Source: a candidate division CSSED10-310 bacterium
GTDB lineage: Bacteria > CSSED10-310
Assembly (NCBI GenBank): GCA_016931515.1
Contig: JAFGEQ010000005.1
Coordinates: 62,001 to 126,000 of the forward strand
Length of the DNA: 64,000 bases
Reading direction: 5' to 3'
This document shows, piece after piece, positions 8,158 to 16,895 of this stretch. Below the pieces are notes generated by a model. That model was not told the DNA's origin. It searched no databases and saw nothing but the letters and a program-made list of their open reading frames with translations. The first letter of the stretch is position 1, and every line of letters begins with the position of its first letter. The position numbers and the translations under genes were made by a program.

Positions 8158-9708
8158 TTGAATAGTAACTCTTTGATACTAAAGGATCTTGTGATTTGGG
8201 ACGGATGGGATACGACGTGTTATCATGGGGATTTAAGTATTGAGAACGGTGTAATAGTTAAATCCACCCGACCGGCAGCTCACGCAGTGTCTTGGAAAGG
8301 ATGCTGCGCGATCCCGGGTTTTACAGACAGCCATGTGCATCTGGTCAATTATGCAATGGCTCAGACTTACCTGAATCTGGAAGGGAAGACACTGGAGCAG
8401 ATCCAGAAAAGGGTTGAGGATGCAGTAAAATCAGCGCCGTTTGGCACGTGGATTCGTGGAAGAGGTTGGGAAGCATCGGCACGCGAGCAGGGCGGTTTTC
8501 CCGATCGAATGGAAATTGACGCGTTGACCCCGGGGAACCCGGTCGTTCTGTCATCCAAGGATGGACATACACTCTGGCTGAATTCGCGTGCCTTACAAGA
8601 ACTTGGCATTCCGAACGATATTTCGGATCCTACGGGCGGACGTTATGATCGGCGAAGGGATGGCATGCTGACAGGTGTTGTTCGGGAAAACGCCGTGGAC
8701 TACATTCGTACTCTGATCCCTGTAATACCGGATGACGAGAAACGACGCTTGATCCGCCTGGCTGTTCCATGGCTTCACTCGCAGGGAATCGTTGCGGTCC
8801 ATACGTTTGAGGGGCTTAGGGAGATTGATCTTTTATCCCAGATAAGCGACGAAGATGATCTCCCGTTGCATGTAACTGCATCGTTCAATCAGGAAGATCT
8901 TGATGAAGCGATCGATCGAGGGATGGAGACGGGCCATTTGTATGGCCAGATTCAAATAGGCGGACTAAAACTGTTTGCTGATGGAGCCTTGGGTTCACGC
9001 ACGGCATCGGTAACCCATCCGTACACTGGAGAACCCTGGAATTATGGGATCGAAGTTTTGAGTCTGGAAGAGATGAGGAACGCAGCAGTTAAAGCTGCCA
9101 GGCACAACCTTTCCACAGCCGTTCATGCTATCGGAGATCGCGCTGTCGGTAATGCAATTAACGCATTGCTCCCAGCCCGGAAAATGCAACCTAAAATGCA
9201 GGGTTTCCGCTTGGAGCATGTTCAGTTGATTCAGCCGGGGGATCTTCAGAAAATGGCTGATCACCGGATTTGTGCATCTGTACAACCTTGCCACATGATA
9301 GCGGATATCGGTATGGTCGAGCGTTTCTGGACGGAACAAACCGGGTTTCTTTATCCGTATGCATCAATGATTCGTTCCGGAGTGATGATTGTATTCGGCA
9401 CTGATGCGCCGATTGAAAAGGAGAACCCGCTGTGGAATATCGATGCGGCGGTTATGCGGCGCAGGAGAGGGCTTGTGTCGAGTGAGCAGAGTTGGCACGC
9501 TGACGAGTGTGTCGACATTGTTAATGCATTTCGTGCGGCGACATCCAACCCGGCGTATCTGGAAAACTCCGGTCGCCGATGCGGCAAATTACAGCCGGGA
9601 TACCCGGCAGATATTGTGATCTTAGACCGAAATCCCTTTGATTCGGGAACTCGCCCTGGTGATCTTCAAATAATGGGTGTGTACATAGCGGGACATCAGG
9701 TTGCCTGA
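8158..9708 (+). CDS. YtcJ-like amidohydrolase
   Basis: A 516-residue metal-dependent hydrolase of the amidohydrolase superfamily, YtcJ-like branch (Amidohydro_3). The metal site begins with GFTDSHVHL (about residues 54-62); later come LFADGALGSRTA, the HAIGDRAV histidine, RLEHVQ and FGTDAPIE, all typical of the subgroup. The C-terminus has the small beta domain (LQPGYPADIVILDRNPF). The substrate is unknown; relatives act on exocyclic amide or N-acyl bonds. Start is TTG with GGAAAGGA about 8 nt upstream. No signal peptide, so cytosolic. It stands alone between the DUF1573 pair and the mraZ-like gene. Confidence 0.88.
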   Translation: MNSNSLILKDLVIWDGWDTTCYHGDLSIENGVIVKSTRPAAHAVSWKGCCAIPGFTDSHVHLVNYAMAQTYLNLEGKTLEQIQKRVEDAVKSAPFGTWIRGRGWEASAREQGGFPDRMEIDALTPGNPVVLSSKDGHTLWLNSRALQELGIPNDISDPTGGRYDRRRDGMLTGVVRENAVDYIRTLIPVIPDDEKRRLIRLAVPWLHSQGIVAVHTFEGLREIDLLSQISDEDDLPLHVTASFNQEDLDEAIDRGMETGHLYGQIQIGGLKLFADGALGSRTASVTHPYTGEPWNYGIEVLSLEEMRNAAVKAARHNLSTAVHAIGDRAVGNAINALLPARKMQPKMQGFRLEHVQLIQPGDLQKMADHRICASVQPCHMIADIGMVERFWTEQTGFLYPYASMIRSGVMIVFGTDAPIEKENPLWNIDAAVMRRRRGLVSSEQSWHADECVDIVNAFRAATSNPAYLENSGRRCGKLQPGYPADIVILDRNPFDSGTRPGDLQIMGVYIAGHQVA

Positions 9709-9771
9709 GGATACGGATCATATTTCAATTTTAAAAATTCATAGAAATTAACGAAAATTTTAAAATTTTCC

Positions 9772-9800
9772 TTGACAGGTATAGATATTCCTATTTTAAT
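9772..9800 (+). promoter_or_regulatory. Sigma-70-type promoter for mraZ-like/ftsZ-like pair
   Basis: TTGACA (9772-9777), a 17-nt spacer, then TTTAAT (9795-9800). A perfect 18-bp AT-rich palindrome (9753-9770) lies just upstream, where an UP element would sit. The gene starts at 9846, about 40 nt after the expected transcription start. One of the best promoters in the window. Confidence 0.75.
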
Positions 9801-9810
9801 GTCAAATAGG

Positions 9811-9836
9811 TTCCAAAAGGGTTAAATTACTTGGAA
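9811..9836 (+). promoter_or_regulatory. Inverted repeat, possible operator or leader hairpin
   Basis: TTCCAA (9811-9816) and TTGGAA (9831-9836) form a 6-bp inverted repeat with a 14-nt centre, between the promoter and the mraZ-like start. It could be a protein-binding site or a weak hairpin. It does not resemble the short direct repeats described for MraZ. Confidence 0.35.
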
Positions 9837-9845
9837 TAGCTTAGA

Positions 9846-10247
9846 ATGTACTTTAATTCATATTCCATCGAAGCCGATAAGCAGGGTAGAATCACGCTGC
9901 CGAAAAATCTCTTTCGTTCAGGCGGTATCGAGCGTGGCGGAATCATCTGTATATATTTTTCAGATGGGTATTGGATCGCCTGTGATCCTGGCAGATTGCA
10001 GGCAATTCTTGAACAAGATTATCCAGGGAGCGCTTTGGATCCGGACATCCGTGATGATCGTCGTAACTTCATGCTGGACGTCCGGTCACTGCACATTGAT
10101 CCGCAAGGAAGGATCCCGTTTCAAAGTCTCCAGGAATCGCCCGGGGACAGTCAGTTTGTAATAATCGGAACGGGTTTGGAATTTGAGATTTGGGCTCAGC
10201 AAGTTTGGCAGGAACGTTATGGAAAACCGGGGGGAGAAAAACGATGA
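9846..10247 (+). CDS. MraZ-like (SpoVT-AbrB fold) protein
   Basis: A 133-residue protein with two MraZ-type half domains. The first has EADKQGRITLPKNL (about residues 9-22); the second has DDRRNF then IDPQGRIPF (about 75-96) and ends with VIIGTGLEFEIWAQQVW, which matches the MraZ pattern GvGdhfEIW. MraZ is a DNA-binding transcription regulator that normally opens the division and cell-wall cluster. Here no mraW follows; instead its last codons overlap the start of an FtsZ-like gene (ATGATGA). A strong promoter and an inverted repeat lie upstream. I infer autoregulation of this two-gene unit. It diverges from typical MraZ at the N-terminus, so 'MraZ-like' is safer than MraZ. Confidence 0.75.
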   Translation: MYFNSYSIEADKQGRITLPKNLFRSGGIERGGIICIYFSDGYWIACDPGRLQAILEQDYPGSALDPDIRDDRRNFMLDVRSLHIDPQGRIPFQSLQESPGDSQFVIIGTGLEFEIWAQQVWQERYGKPGGEKR

Positions 10248-11263
10248 TGAACGACAAAGAAGAAAGCGTGCGAATCAACAGTGGTCGGATTGCAGTCATC
10301 GGAGTCGGAGATTTTGGCTCGGATGCAATGATGCGACTTGTCTTCAGGCAGAATGCCGATCCATTAAGAATACTGATGAACTGGGCGGACTGTTTGCCAA
10401 AGCGAGTCGCTGACGAAGTGCATGTGGCAATGGAGCCGTCATATCGGGGGTCAACGAAAGGCGATCCGATCACTGCCGCCAAAGCTGTTGCGGAGGTGAT
10501 ACCTCAACTTGTTGATTTGACTCTTTCTGCCAATTTCGTTGTTCTGATCGCCCAACCGGGTGATGGCGTAGGATCCGGCGCGACCACAGCGTTGGCTGAT
10601 GCTTTTCAACGGTACCATGTGCCCTTCCTCTCACTCTTGATATTGCCTGATGCCGATACGGTAGGGCGAAAAAGGCATATGACAGCCAGAAGTACAATCA
10701 GTGAATTGTGTGTTATGAAAGAAACCCCCGTTATTTTTGATCAAATTGAATTCCCCGGTTATTTTACAGCTTTCAAACGCTCTGTTCTCGATAAAATTCA
10801 GACTCTGATGGATGCTTTATCGCCGGGAATGATTCCAATCGATTTCAATCGCATCCGAAGTGCTCTGACTGGATCGGCGGGCACTGCGATAGCTACTGCT
10901 CGTGCAACAGGCCCTACCCGGGCTCAGGAAGCAGCGGAAAGCGTTCTCGCTGACCCGACTGTCGAGTGCTTTTTAAACCGAAAAGCAAGCATTCTTCTCC
11001 ATTTGCAGTCGGATGAAGCGTTAAGTCTATATGAAGTCGAAGAGGTTGCGCATTTGATCACGGAGAATTGGGGTGACGATGTTGATCTGATTTACGGGGT
11101 TGATCAGGGTGGTTGGAAACAGGGAGAGCTGAAATTGGGGTTAATCGTCGGAGACTATGTCGATGATATAGGAATTGAAGAATACACTAAACAGCCGGTG
11201 TCCGAACAGGACGCAGCGATTTCCGAGCTCTTTGCGCGTTTGAAAACGGGTTCGTCACTTTAA
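10244..11263 (+). CDS. Divergent FtsZ/tubulin-like GTPase homolog
   Basis: A 339-residue protein that aligns along its length with FtsZ but with poor motif conservation. IAVIGVGDFGSDAMMR (about residues 13-28) matches the first nucleotide loop (VVGVGGGGGNAVNRM). AQPGDGVGSGATTA is the counterpart of the tubulin signature GGGTGTG, with D, V and S replacing conserved residues. Later GRKRHMTA and the linker helix, then IPIDFNRIRSALTGSAGTAIATA, match FtsZ NVDFADV and GTA-type segments, and EVEEVAHLI the C-terminal domain. It lacks the conserved C-terminal peptide for FtsA/ZipA. Start at ATG 10244 overlaps the mraZ-like stop. GTP binding and polymerisation are uncertain. Its stop overlaps that of plsB on the other strand. 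Confidence 0.7.
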   Translation: MMNDKEESVRINSGRIAVIGVGDFGSDAMMRLVFRQNADPLRILMNWADCLPKRVADEVHVAMEPSYRGSTKGDPITAAKAVAEVIPQLVDLTLSANFVVLIAQPGDGVGSGATTALADAFQRYHVPFLSLLILPDADTVGRKRHMTARSTISELCVMKETPVIFDQIEFPGYFTAFKRSVLDKIQTLMDALSPGMIPIDFNRIRSALTGSAGTAIATARATGPTRAQEAAESVLADPTVECFLNRKASILLHLQSDEALSLYEVEEVAHLITENWGDDVDLIYGVDQGGWKQGELKLGLIVGDYVDDIGIEEYTKQPVSEQDAAISELFARLKTGSSL

Positions 11264-13518
11264 TCCGATTCAATAGGGTCGGGTCGGCCATTATGAATTT
11301 GCCGAAAAACTCTGAACAGAATTGATTCGATTATTTTTGAGCTCGTTTCCGGATACTCGTCATTTCCGATTGCATTTACGACTTCCCGGAACAGAGAATG
11401 CCATTCATGCATCGTGAAATCTCTGCAGTCGCCGGAGAGTATTCGGCACTGCCGGGAGACAGCGAGGATCAGATTTGCCATCGGCCGAATTGAACCGGCC
11501 AGAAGCTCTCGACGGGATTTTGACCAATTCGGCAACAATTCGCCACATCTGCGAATCTCGCTCCTGATAATGTCCGTTGGAATAGGATGTAAACCCGGAC
11601 ACAGCACCTGAGAAAGGGGTGGCATTGCAGGATCCCACTCTTCTGTATCAAGAACCGCCAGGGCGGGAGCCAATAAAAGACCGATGATGCTGTTACGAAG
11701 ATAATCCATCTGAAGCCGGCGTTGGGGATTAATCACGAAAGTACCTGCAACGGAGCCCTCCGTTAAATTCCCGAATTCCACCATTCTTGCAATTGCCGAT
11801 CGGAACACTGATTCATCGATATCAGCCCGGATGCATTCGCCGGCGATGACAGCATCAGGGTGACGATCACGAATCAGATTCAATAAATCACTGGCTTGTG
11901 TGATGATCGTTTCCGTGCTGATGCTCTGATTGGGTGGTAAGGCCATCATTACTGAGGCAACCAGGGCAGGAGATGTTACCGGCATTGTAAAGCGCAGCTG
12001 ATTCATGATCGTTGATCCGAGACGATCCTTTTGTTCAGGTCCTGCTTCAGTTCCCATCATTGTTTCCGCAAGAGATACGGGTTTACCGACGGCAAAACAC
12101 ACGTTGCCGAATCGCTTTTTCAACAGGTGTCTGCTTTTCATTAATGAAGAGATTTTTTCCTTTTGTTTAGGCAATCCTCTGAGTTCTCTGATGTAGCTTT
12201 CCTCTTCAGGTATTCGATCATAATTGACTGCCAACGGTACGAACTGAACATCGGGAAGTTTCCCGGTATTAAAAGCTTCCAGAATCATGCTGAGAATACC
12301 GAGTTTCGCGGGTAAAAGCGTCCCGGTCCGGCTTCGGCCGCCTTCGATAAAGAACTCGACCGGTTGGAACTTGCGGAGAATAAGCCATAGATAGGATCGA
12401 AAGACATGGGGGTATATGTCGAGTCCCCTGAAGGTTCTGCGAATGAAGAATGCGCCTGTCTTTCGGAAAAAATAGCCCATTGGCCAGAAAGACAAATTGG
12501 CACCGGCTGCAACCAGAGGACACGCAAGTCCCTGCTTGTATATGGCGTAGGATATCAAAATATAATCCAGATGGGACCGGTGAGATGGGATCAGAATGAC
12601 TCGTTGCCTCCTGCGGAGCAGAATCCTTAATTGATCGAGTCCATCCTGGTCGAAATCCACGGATAGAAAACTTCTTTTCAGGTAGGATCCCATTACTTTT
12701 TCCCAGATCCATGGGGATCTGTGATTATAATCAGCAGCGATTTCACGCACATAAGCCGCCACGCGAGATCGCAGTGTCGGGAGCGTGTCTTTTCCCTGAA
12801 GTTCGTAGGTTTTCAGCAATTGTTCCAGAGACGGCTCCGATTGGATAATGGAAATAGTTTTTTGAATCGGAACTTTTTTATCTCCGACAATAACCCGACT
12901 TTCCTGATTCCATGCAGCCAGAGATGTCCGCCGGATGCCGGTAGGTGTCGGGATGTTCATTGTGATTCCCGGCTCGATGATAAGAGGATAACCGGTACTG
13001 ATCACGTTGTTGTGCCGGTGGATGAGAGAACCGAAAAGAGGATGACACCTCGGGCGTGCCGGCGACCTGTTCCAGAGATAAATCAAAGGGATAAAATGTA
13101 TGGGCCGGTTAAGAATGGCTGAGTATTCAAGTAATTCCTGAATCCAGTACGTTGCGCATGCCCGGGTTTTGGGATTCATACCGAGACTCAAGAAAAACAG
13201 ACGATCGTTTTCAACTTCGTCGATAGTGGAGGGTTGACCAAAATGAAAGCGAACGGATGACATCAGGAATTGTGGTGACGGAAAATGTTCCTCAAGGAAT
13301 CGGTGTCGGAGCATTTGAGCCAACCATACAGGAAACCTGGGTGCGGTGAAAATGGTGATGTTTTTTTTGTCCAGTCCCGAAAAACGCCGAATGGCATGTG
13401 GAAGAATCCATGGCAACCGGGAATGCCTGTACAGCCAGTTTCGCCAGGGTTCCATGTAGGCGGATGGGTCACCGCTGAGGTTGATGATGGATGGCACCGA
13501 ATTGGGGAAGAGATCCAT
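11260..13518 (-). CDS. plsB: Glycerol-3-phosphate 1-O-acyltransferase
   Basis: Transfers an acyl chain to sn-glycerol-3-phosphate, the first step of phospholipid synthesis; gpsA, which makes the substrate, is at 33475. The acyltransferase blocks are all present: SHRSHLDY (His313 of HX4D), GAFFIRRTF, FIEGGRSRTG and FVPLAVNYDR. It is 752 residues, near the usual PlsB length (about 800), with a large N-terminal helical region and C-terminal extension. PlsB is a peripheral inner-membrane enzyme and occurs in a limited set of lineages, while most bacteria use PlsX/PlsY. It sits 5 bp downstream of lepB on the same strand, probably cotranscribed. Family identity is secure. Confidence 0.93.
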   Translation of the reverse strand: MDLFPNSVPSIINLSGDPSAYMEPWRNWLYRHSRLPWILPHAIRRFSGLDKKNITIFTAPRFPVWLAQMLRHRFLEEHFPSPQFLMSSVRFHFGQPSTIDEVENDRLFFLSLGMNPKTRACATYWIQELLEYSAILNRPIHFIPLIYLWNRSPARPRCHPLFGSLIHRHNNVISTGYPLIIEPGITMNIPTPTGIRRTSLAAWNQESRVIVGDKKVPIQKTISIIQSEPSLEQLLKTYELQGKDTLPTLRSRVAAYVREIAADYNHRSPWIWEKVMGSYLKRSFLSVDFDQDGLDQLRILLRRRQRVILIPSHRSHLDYILISYAIYKQGLACPLVAAGANLSFWPMGYFFRKTGAFFIRRTFRGLDIYPHVFRSYLWLILRKFQPVEFFIEGGRSRTGTLLPAKLGILSMILEAFNTGKLPDVQFVPLAVNYDRIPEEESYIRELRGLPKQKEKISSLMKSRHLLKKRFGNVCFAVGKPVSLAETMMGTEAGPEQKDRLGSTIMNQLRFTMPVTSPALVASVMMALPPNQSISTETIITQASDLLNLIRDRHPDAVIAGECIRADIDESVFRSAIARMVEFGNLTEGSVAGTFVINPQRRLQMDYLRNSIIGLLLAPALAVLDTEEWDPAMPPLSQVLCPGLHPIPTDIIRSEIRRCGELLPNWSKSRRELLAGSIRPMANLILAVSRQCRILSGDCRDFTMHEWHSLFREVVNAIGNDEYPETSSKIIESILFRVFRQIHNGRPDPIESD

Positions 13519-13523
13519 TTAAT

Positions 13524-14105
13524 TTACAATTCCAGGCGTTTGTAATCACTCTCGATAATACCGAAAGAGGATAACGGCCAATAACGGAAGGATGCCCGAC
13601 CCATAATATACTGCTCCGGTACAAACGCTGACCGCTCGGGATCCATCGCCCAGGATCTGCTGTCATAACTCTGGTTTCGATGATCCCCTGATACGAAGTA
13701 GTGCCCAATCGGGATGATCATTCTGGGAACAGTCTCACGACTCTTGAAATAGTCCGGAACAAAATGGTCGTCGATCGGCTTGCCGTTAATCATCACTTTT
13801 CCCCGCCTGACTTCCACCGTTTCGCCCGGCAATCCCAAAACCCGCTTAATGAAAAAATCTTTCGGTTCGGCGGGATGATAGAAAACGATGATGTCTCCAC
13901 GCTTGATATCATCAACCCGGTAAATCAATCGATTGACGAAAATCCGTTCTCCATTCTGCAGAAGAGGCTGCATGGACTTGCCTTCAACCTTGTAGGCTTT
14001 AAAAACATAGCCGGTGAAAAAATATACAAAAATGGCGCCCCATAAAAGACTGCGACTCCATTCCTTGATCTCCTGCTTCACTCTGTTCGGTTTCTTTTGT
14101 TCCAT
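13524..14105 (-). CDS. lepB: Signal peptidase I
   Basis: Cleaves signal peptides of exported proteins at the outer face of the inner membrane. One membrane segment lies at about residues 19-38. Catalytic Ser44 is in EGKSMQP and catalytic Lys87 in FIKRVLGLPGE, the Ser/Lys dyad of the family; GDHRNQSYDSR gives the third conserved box. The frame is open to 14159, but the ATG at 14103-14105 has GAGGG upstream and the upper alternative has no ribosome site, so I use 14105 (193 aa). It starts 100 bp from divergent murG and precedes plsB by 5 bp. Confidence 0.95.
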   Translation of the reverse strand: MEQKKPNRVKQEIKEWSRSLLWGAIFVYFFTGYVFKAYKVEGKSMQPLLQNGERIFVNRLIYRVDDIKRGDIIVFYHPAEPKDFFIKRVLGLPGETVEVRRGKVMINGKPIDDHFVPDYFKSRETVPRMIIPIGHYFVSGDHRNQSYDSRSWAMDPERSAFVPEQYIMGRASFRYWPLSSFGIIESDYKRLEL

Positions 14106-14152
14106 CGTGTCTTTACCCTCGCGGCTGCGTTGATCTCCGAGGTTATTAAAAT

Positions 14153-14180
14153 TTGCCATCGGTGTAAACCATTTTATAAT
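14153..14180 (+). promoter_or_regulatory. Promoter for murG-murJ-murC
   Basis: TTGCCA (14153-14158), a 16-nt spacer and a perfect TATAAT (14175-14180) stand 24 nt upstream of the GTG start of murG. This fixes the murG start at 14205, since any upstream start would lie before or inside the promoter. Confidence 0.8.
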
Positions 14181-14204
14181 ACACCCGGGGAGATTAAAAA
14201 GGTT

Positions 14205-15332
14205 GTGAAATCATTTCGATTGTTAGTAACTGGAGGCGGAACAGGAGGCCATATCACTCCGGGAGTGGCTGTTGTAGAAGCTGTTCGAAGGCGCATTCAG
14301 AGATTGAAAGTACTCTGGGTCGGTGTAAAGGGTCGACGAGAGGAAGATATGGTACCACGATTCGATATACCGCTGACTACATTGCAGTTGAGGGGATTGG
14401 AACGCTCAATACGGCCGGGGGCAGTCTGCAGAAACATGGGTACGGCCCTGCAGTGGTTCCTGATGCGTCCGGTTCGTCAAGCCTATTCGATAATAAGAGA
14501 TTTCGAGCCGGATTTTGTTCTGGGAACCGGCGGTTATGTCTGTGCACCGGTGATGATAGCGGCCAGGATGCAACATATCAGATCCTGGATTCTGGAGCAG
14601 AATTCGGCACCCGGATTGACGGTCCGCCTGCTGTCCCGCTGGGTTGATGGTATCGCGATAGCGTATGAAGTATCAAGGGATCAGTTACCCTCAAGAGCTT
14701 GCGTGGAATTGATTGGCAATCCTGTTTTGGATTCGATTTTATCAGCGGATCGTCAGACCGGGATTCGTGAATTTGGGTTGTCCGGCGACAAGAAAACGCT
14801 TCTTGTGGTGGGTGGCAGTCTGGGTTCGGAGGCATTGAATTCCGCTGTCCGGGATCTGCTTGCGCTGGACAAGAATCAGACGATTTTACAGAACTGGCAG
14901 ATTCTGCATGCTGTCGGGCAGAACAAGTACGAGGATTATATCAAGGAGATCGTACCCAAACCTAATTACCACCCACTGCCGTTTATTTATAATGCCCCAT
15001 TTGCTCTGGCTGCAGCCGATCTGGTGATGTGTCGAGCTGGGGCAATGACTCTGGCGGAGATTACCGCTCGAGGTGTTCCATCCATTATCGTACCATGGCC
15101 GGGTGCTGTCCGGGATCACCAGACCACTAATGCCAGAGCCCTGGATCAGGCTGGTGCCGCCATCCTGATCCCTGAACGGGATTTGTCCGGCATGCGTATC
15201 GGAGAGATTATCCGCTCCTTAACAGCGCATCCGACTAGATTGGACATTATGGCGAACAGTGCGAGGCAAATGGGTCGACCGGATGCCGCAGAACGCATGG
15301 CGGATTACATTCTGGCAGGAGATTCTCATTGA
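14205..15332 (+). CDS. murG: UDP-GlcNAc:lipid I N-acetylglucosaminyltransferase
   Basis: Adds GlcNAc to lipid I to make lipid II, at the inner face of the membrane. The N-terminal glycine-rich loop VTGGGTGGHITPG (about residues 6-18) is diagnostic, followed by GTGGYVCAPV (about 110). The C-terminal UDP-binding half has VVGGSLGSEALN, ADLVMCRAGAMTLAEI and GVPSIIVPWP. At 375 residues it is near family length. The GTG at 14205-14207 lies 24 nt after the TATAAT box with GGGGAG upstream. Its stop overlaps the TTG start of murJ, so the two are translationally coupled. Confidence 0.96.
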   Translation: MKSFRLLVTGGGTGGHITPGVAVVEAVRRRIQRLKVLWVGVKGRREEDMVPRFDIPLTTLQLRGLERSIRPGAVCRNMGTALQWFLMRPVRQAYSIIRDFEPDFVLGTGGYVCAPVMIAARMQHIRSWILEQNSAPGLTVRLLSRWVDGIAIAYEVSRDQLPSRACVELIGNPVLDSILSADRQTGIREFGLSGDKKTLLVVGGSLGSEALNSAVRDLLALDKNQTILQNWQILHAVGQNKYEDYIKEIVPKPNYHPLPFIYNAPFALAAADLVMCRAGAMTLAEITARGVPSIIVPWPGAVRDHQTTNARALDQAGAAILIPERDLSGMRIGEIIRSLTAHPTRLDIMANSARQMGRPDAAERMADYILAGDSH

Positions 15333-16882
15333 ACGATTCCCGTAATGAATCCCGTCAATCGAGGATTTTAAAAGGGTTTGCCCGTCTTGTTTCAGGAACG
15401 ATGGTCAGCCGGATTACCGGCATGCTCCGTGAAATGACGATGGCTTACTACCTGGGTTCAGGTGCTGCAATGGATGCGTTCGTTGTCGGGTTTACTCTTC
15501 CCAATCTGTTTCGGCGCATCCTGGGTGAAAAGGTGCTGGAAAGCGCTTTGATGCCCACTTATAAACAAATCACAGCGTCGGGAAATCAGGAAGATGCAAA
15601 CAACCTCATCAAGACAATGCTTTTCCTCCTGATCGCAATCGGGTCGTTTATTACAGGTCTCGGGATTGCAATCACACCAACTCTCGTGAACCTCTTTGCT
15701 CCGGGGTTCGATCCGGAGACTCAACAGATGGCGGTCATTATGACTCGCATCATGTTTCCCTTCCTGATTGTTATAAGTGTCGCATCGATGTTTGGTGTCA
15801 TCCTGCAAACTCGGGAACGGTTCGGTATGTACGGATTGGCACCGGCTCTTTTCAATGTTGCCGTTATAGTTATTCTGTGGATCGGAATGTCACGTTTCGG
15901 TCCTACGACAGCAGCATTCGGCGTTCTGATCGGCGGAATTTTGGAAGCGATCGTCATGGTACCGATTGTTCGTGAGACATTTCACTTCCACCGCGCAAAA
16001 ATCGATGTCAAGCATCCAGCCGTCAAACAGGTTAACAGGTTGGCATTGCCTGTTCTGCTGGAGACGATTCTGGATAAAACAATCGTATTGGTTGACCGGC
16101 GTCTCGCTTCCGTTTTATCTGCCGGCAGTATTGCTGCACTCGGATACTCATTCCGACTCCTGCAACTTCCTTATGGGATACTCGTACTCGGTATCGCAAG
16201 GACTTATTATCAGCATCTGGTGGATGCTGCCGATGACATCGTTGACTTTACAGGTATGATTTCAAATGCTCTCAAATTGACCATGGCAATCATGATTCCC
16301 TGTGCAGCCGGATTAGCTGTTTTCTCCGATCTGTTTGTCCGGGTTGTCTTTCAACGCGGTGCGTTTGACGAGGAGGCTGTCAGATTGACGGCCTCGGCGT
16401 TTGCCTGTTACAGCCTCGGTATGATCGGAATGACAGCCATGGCGATTCTCTCCCGTGCATTTAACGCGGTAAAAGATACAAGCACACCGGTGAAGATTTC
16501 CGTGTTTATGATGCTGATCAATATCGCTCTGAATTATATACTTGTTGAAACACCTCTCCGGCATGCAGGTCTTGCTCTTGCTTCATCTGTCGCTTATTCA
16601 TTCGCCGGCATCTCGCTATTGATTCTGATCAGGAGGAAACTTCAGAATATGACGGATCAGACGATCCGATTCCACCTGGTCACACCGTTTCTAAAGATTC
16701 TGATCGCTTCACTGGTAGCAGCGGGTGTATCATCGATTATTCTCAGATATGTCGGAGAAAAACCAGAGTTTTTGGAATCGATGGTCTTTCTGGTTGTGGG
16801 TGGCGGTTTGTTTGTTGGAGTTTATTACGGGTGTCTGATTCTGCTGAAACTGCCTCTCCGGCAATTACTCAGCATGGATTGA
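15329..16882 (+). CDS. murJ: Lipid II flippase MurJ (MviN)
   Basis: Moves lipid II across the inner membrane. The 517-residue protein has about 14 hydrophobic segments and the family's N-terminal VSGTMVSRITGMLREMTMAY, with the later GAMDAF-like GAAMDAFVVGFTLPNLFR (about residues 45-62) seen in MurJ; VFQRGAFDEE (about 330-340) marks segment 9-10. It begins at TTG overlapping the murG stop and ends 13 bp before murC. No arginine-rich extension. The order murG-murJ-murC fits a peptidoglycan operon, with MurJ taking the place that FtsW often has. Confidence 0.94.
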   Translation: MNDSRNESRQSRILKGFARLVSGTMVSRITGMLREMTMAYYLGSGAAMDAFVVGFTLPNLFRRILGEKVLESALMPTYKQITASGNQEDANNLIKTMLFLLIAIGSFITGLGIAITPTLVNLFAPGFDPETQQMAVIMTRIMFPFLIVISVASMFGVILQTRERFGMYGLAPALFNVAVIVILWIGMSRFGPTTAAFGVLIGGILEAIVMVPIVRETFHFHRAKIDVKHPAVKQVNRLALPVLLETILDKTIVLVDRRLASVLSAGSIAALGYSFRLLQLPYGILVLGIARTYYQHLVDAADDIVDFTGMISNALKLTMAIMIPCAAGLAVFSDLFVRVVFQRGAFDEEAVRLTASAFACYSLGMIGMTAMAILSRAFNAVKDTSTPVKISVFMMLINIALNYILVETPLRHAGLALASSVAYSFAGISLLILIRRKLQNMTDQTIRFHLVTPFLKILIASLVAAGVSSIILRYVGEKPEFLESMVFLVVGGGLFVGVYYGCLILLKLPLRQLLSMD

Positions 16883-16895
16883 TCGGGAGAAAAAT

